From: Aureimonas sp. Leaf427
Lineage (GTDB): Bacteria; Pseudomonadota; Alphaproteobacteria; Rhizobiales; Rhizobiaceae
NCBI RefSeq assembly: GCF_001425485.1
Contig: NZ_LMQW01000053.1
Span: 1,312-65,311 of the forward strand
Direction: 5' to 3'
DNA: 64,000 nt
Below are positions 63,776 through 64,000 of this stretch, piece after piece. Within the stretch, counting starts at the first letter, position 1. Each line of letters begins with the position of its first letter. The notes under the pieces were generated by a model that worked only from the letters and a program-made list of their open reading frames with translations, was not told where the DNA came from and did not search any database. A program made the position numbers and the translations under genes.

Positions 63776-64000
63776 ATGGCGCTCTCGCGCAACCGGCGGT
63801 CCGAGCGGACGATCGACTACTGGCCGGGCTTCGTCGACGCGCTCTCGACGCTGCTTCTCGCCATCATGTTCCTGCTCTCGGTCTTCGTGCTCGCGCAGTT
63901 CCTGCTCAGCCGCGAGATTTCGGGGCGGGACGCCGTTCTCGACCGGCTGAACTCGCAGATCCAGGAGCTGACGCAGCTCCTGTCGCTCGAACGCAGCACC
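63776..64000 (+). CDS. OmpA/MotB-like peptidoglycan-binding protein (partial)
   Basis: Only the first 75 codons are in the window; the frame runs off the right end without a stop. The visible N-terminus has basic residues, one membrane span (VDALSTLLLAIMFLLSVFVLAQFLL), and then the start of a coiled coil (RDAVLDRLNSQIQELTQLLSLER). This matches the rhizobial OmpA-type partner of a MotA/ExbB protein, whose peptidoglycan-binding domain would lie beyond the edge. The ATG at 63776 begins five bases after the previous stop. Confidence 0.8.
   Translation, partial: MALSRNRRSERTIDYWPGFVDALSTLLLAIMFLLSVFVLAQFLLSREISGRDAVLDRLNSQIQELTQLLSLERST

Overview
This window is a GC-rich chromosomal segment of an alphaproteobacterium of the order Hyphomicrobiales (Rhizobiales). 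The evidence is the gene set: a MucR/Ros-type regulator, CpdR, a GapR-type DUF2312 protein, a Brucella Omp10-like lipoprotein, homospermidine synthase, DUF882 and DUF1036 proteins, paired YdcH (DUF465) proteins and a zinc-independent L36. It also carries a rhizobial-type intergenic palindromic element (4473-4594) and a CTATAT-type -10 box. The combination would fit an Aurantimonadaceae-like genome, but family rank cannot be fixed from the sequence. There is no prophage, insertion sequence, CRISPR array or rRNA; one tRNA gene (Val, GAC) is present. Most of the window is ordinary core genome, densely packed and with uniform composition.

Layout. 0-9 kb: a short 6-phosphogluconate dehydrogenase and a Cof-type phosphatase, a periplasmic small protein, a cystathionine beta-synthase, tRNA-Val, cpdR, an N-formylglutamate amidohydrolase-like gene and hisN, and an alpha/beta hydrolase. 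Between the amidohydrolase gene and hisN, on the opposite strand, lies a likely small RNA with two anti-Shine-Dalgarno CCUCCC stretches and a strong terminator. 9-16 kb: a ROSE-type RNA thermometer in front of hsp20, convergent with a three-gene MukBEF/MksBEF/Wadjet-like condensin operon (jetA-jetB-jetC) that ends at a terminator with no jetD nuclease gene. 16-20 kb: a fatty-acid desaturase/KAS II pair and threonine aldolase. 20-27 kb: gltB and gltD (glutamate synthase), separated by a small membrane protein gene and a glutathione transferase gene. 27-36 kb: cell-envelope genes (lytic transglycosylase with SGNH protein, galU, an outer-membrane beta-barrel, NfeD with SPFH/stomatin, a DMT transporter). 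36-41 kb: gapR next to a 113-bp hairpin element, a galactitol-type PTS permease operon (IIC-IIA-IIB) without catabolic genes, and an Nramp metal transporter with a palindromic upstream site. 41-46 kb: mucR behind an AT-rich leader, a DUF882 envelope peptidase, and an NtrC-type regulator whose GAFTGA loop reads GAFTDA. 46-54 kb: oligopeptidase F, homospermidine synthase, an NTF2-like protein, an Omp10-like lipoprotein, hemH with an Irr-like box over its promoter, a DUF1036 protein and pyruvate kinase. 54-64 kb: a TPR protein, L36, the ydcH-purE-purK operon, a second divergent ydcH, a TauE/SafE permease, a degenerate ThiE-like protein with a Sel1-repeat protein, efp, suhB, and a MotA/ExbB-OmpA/MotB-like pair that runs off the right edge.

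The most interesting items are regulatory and structural: the anti-SD small RNA, the condensin operon lacking JetD, the hsp20 thermometer, the 5' hairpin of the homospermidine synthase gene that can compete with its ribosome-binding site, the 37-bp-arm hairpin element beside gapR, and the metalloregulator-like sites at the Nramp and hemH promoters. All functional calls rest on reading motifs and family resemblance; no database search was run.
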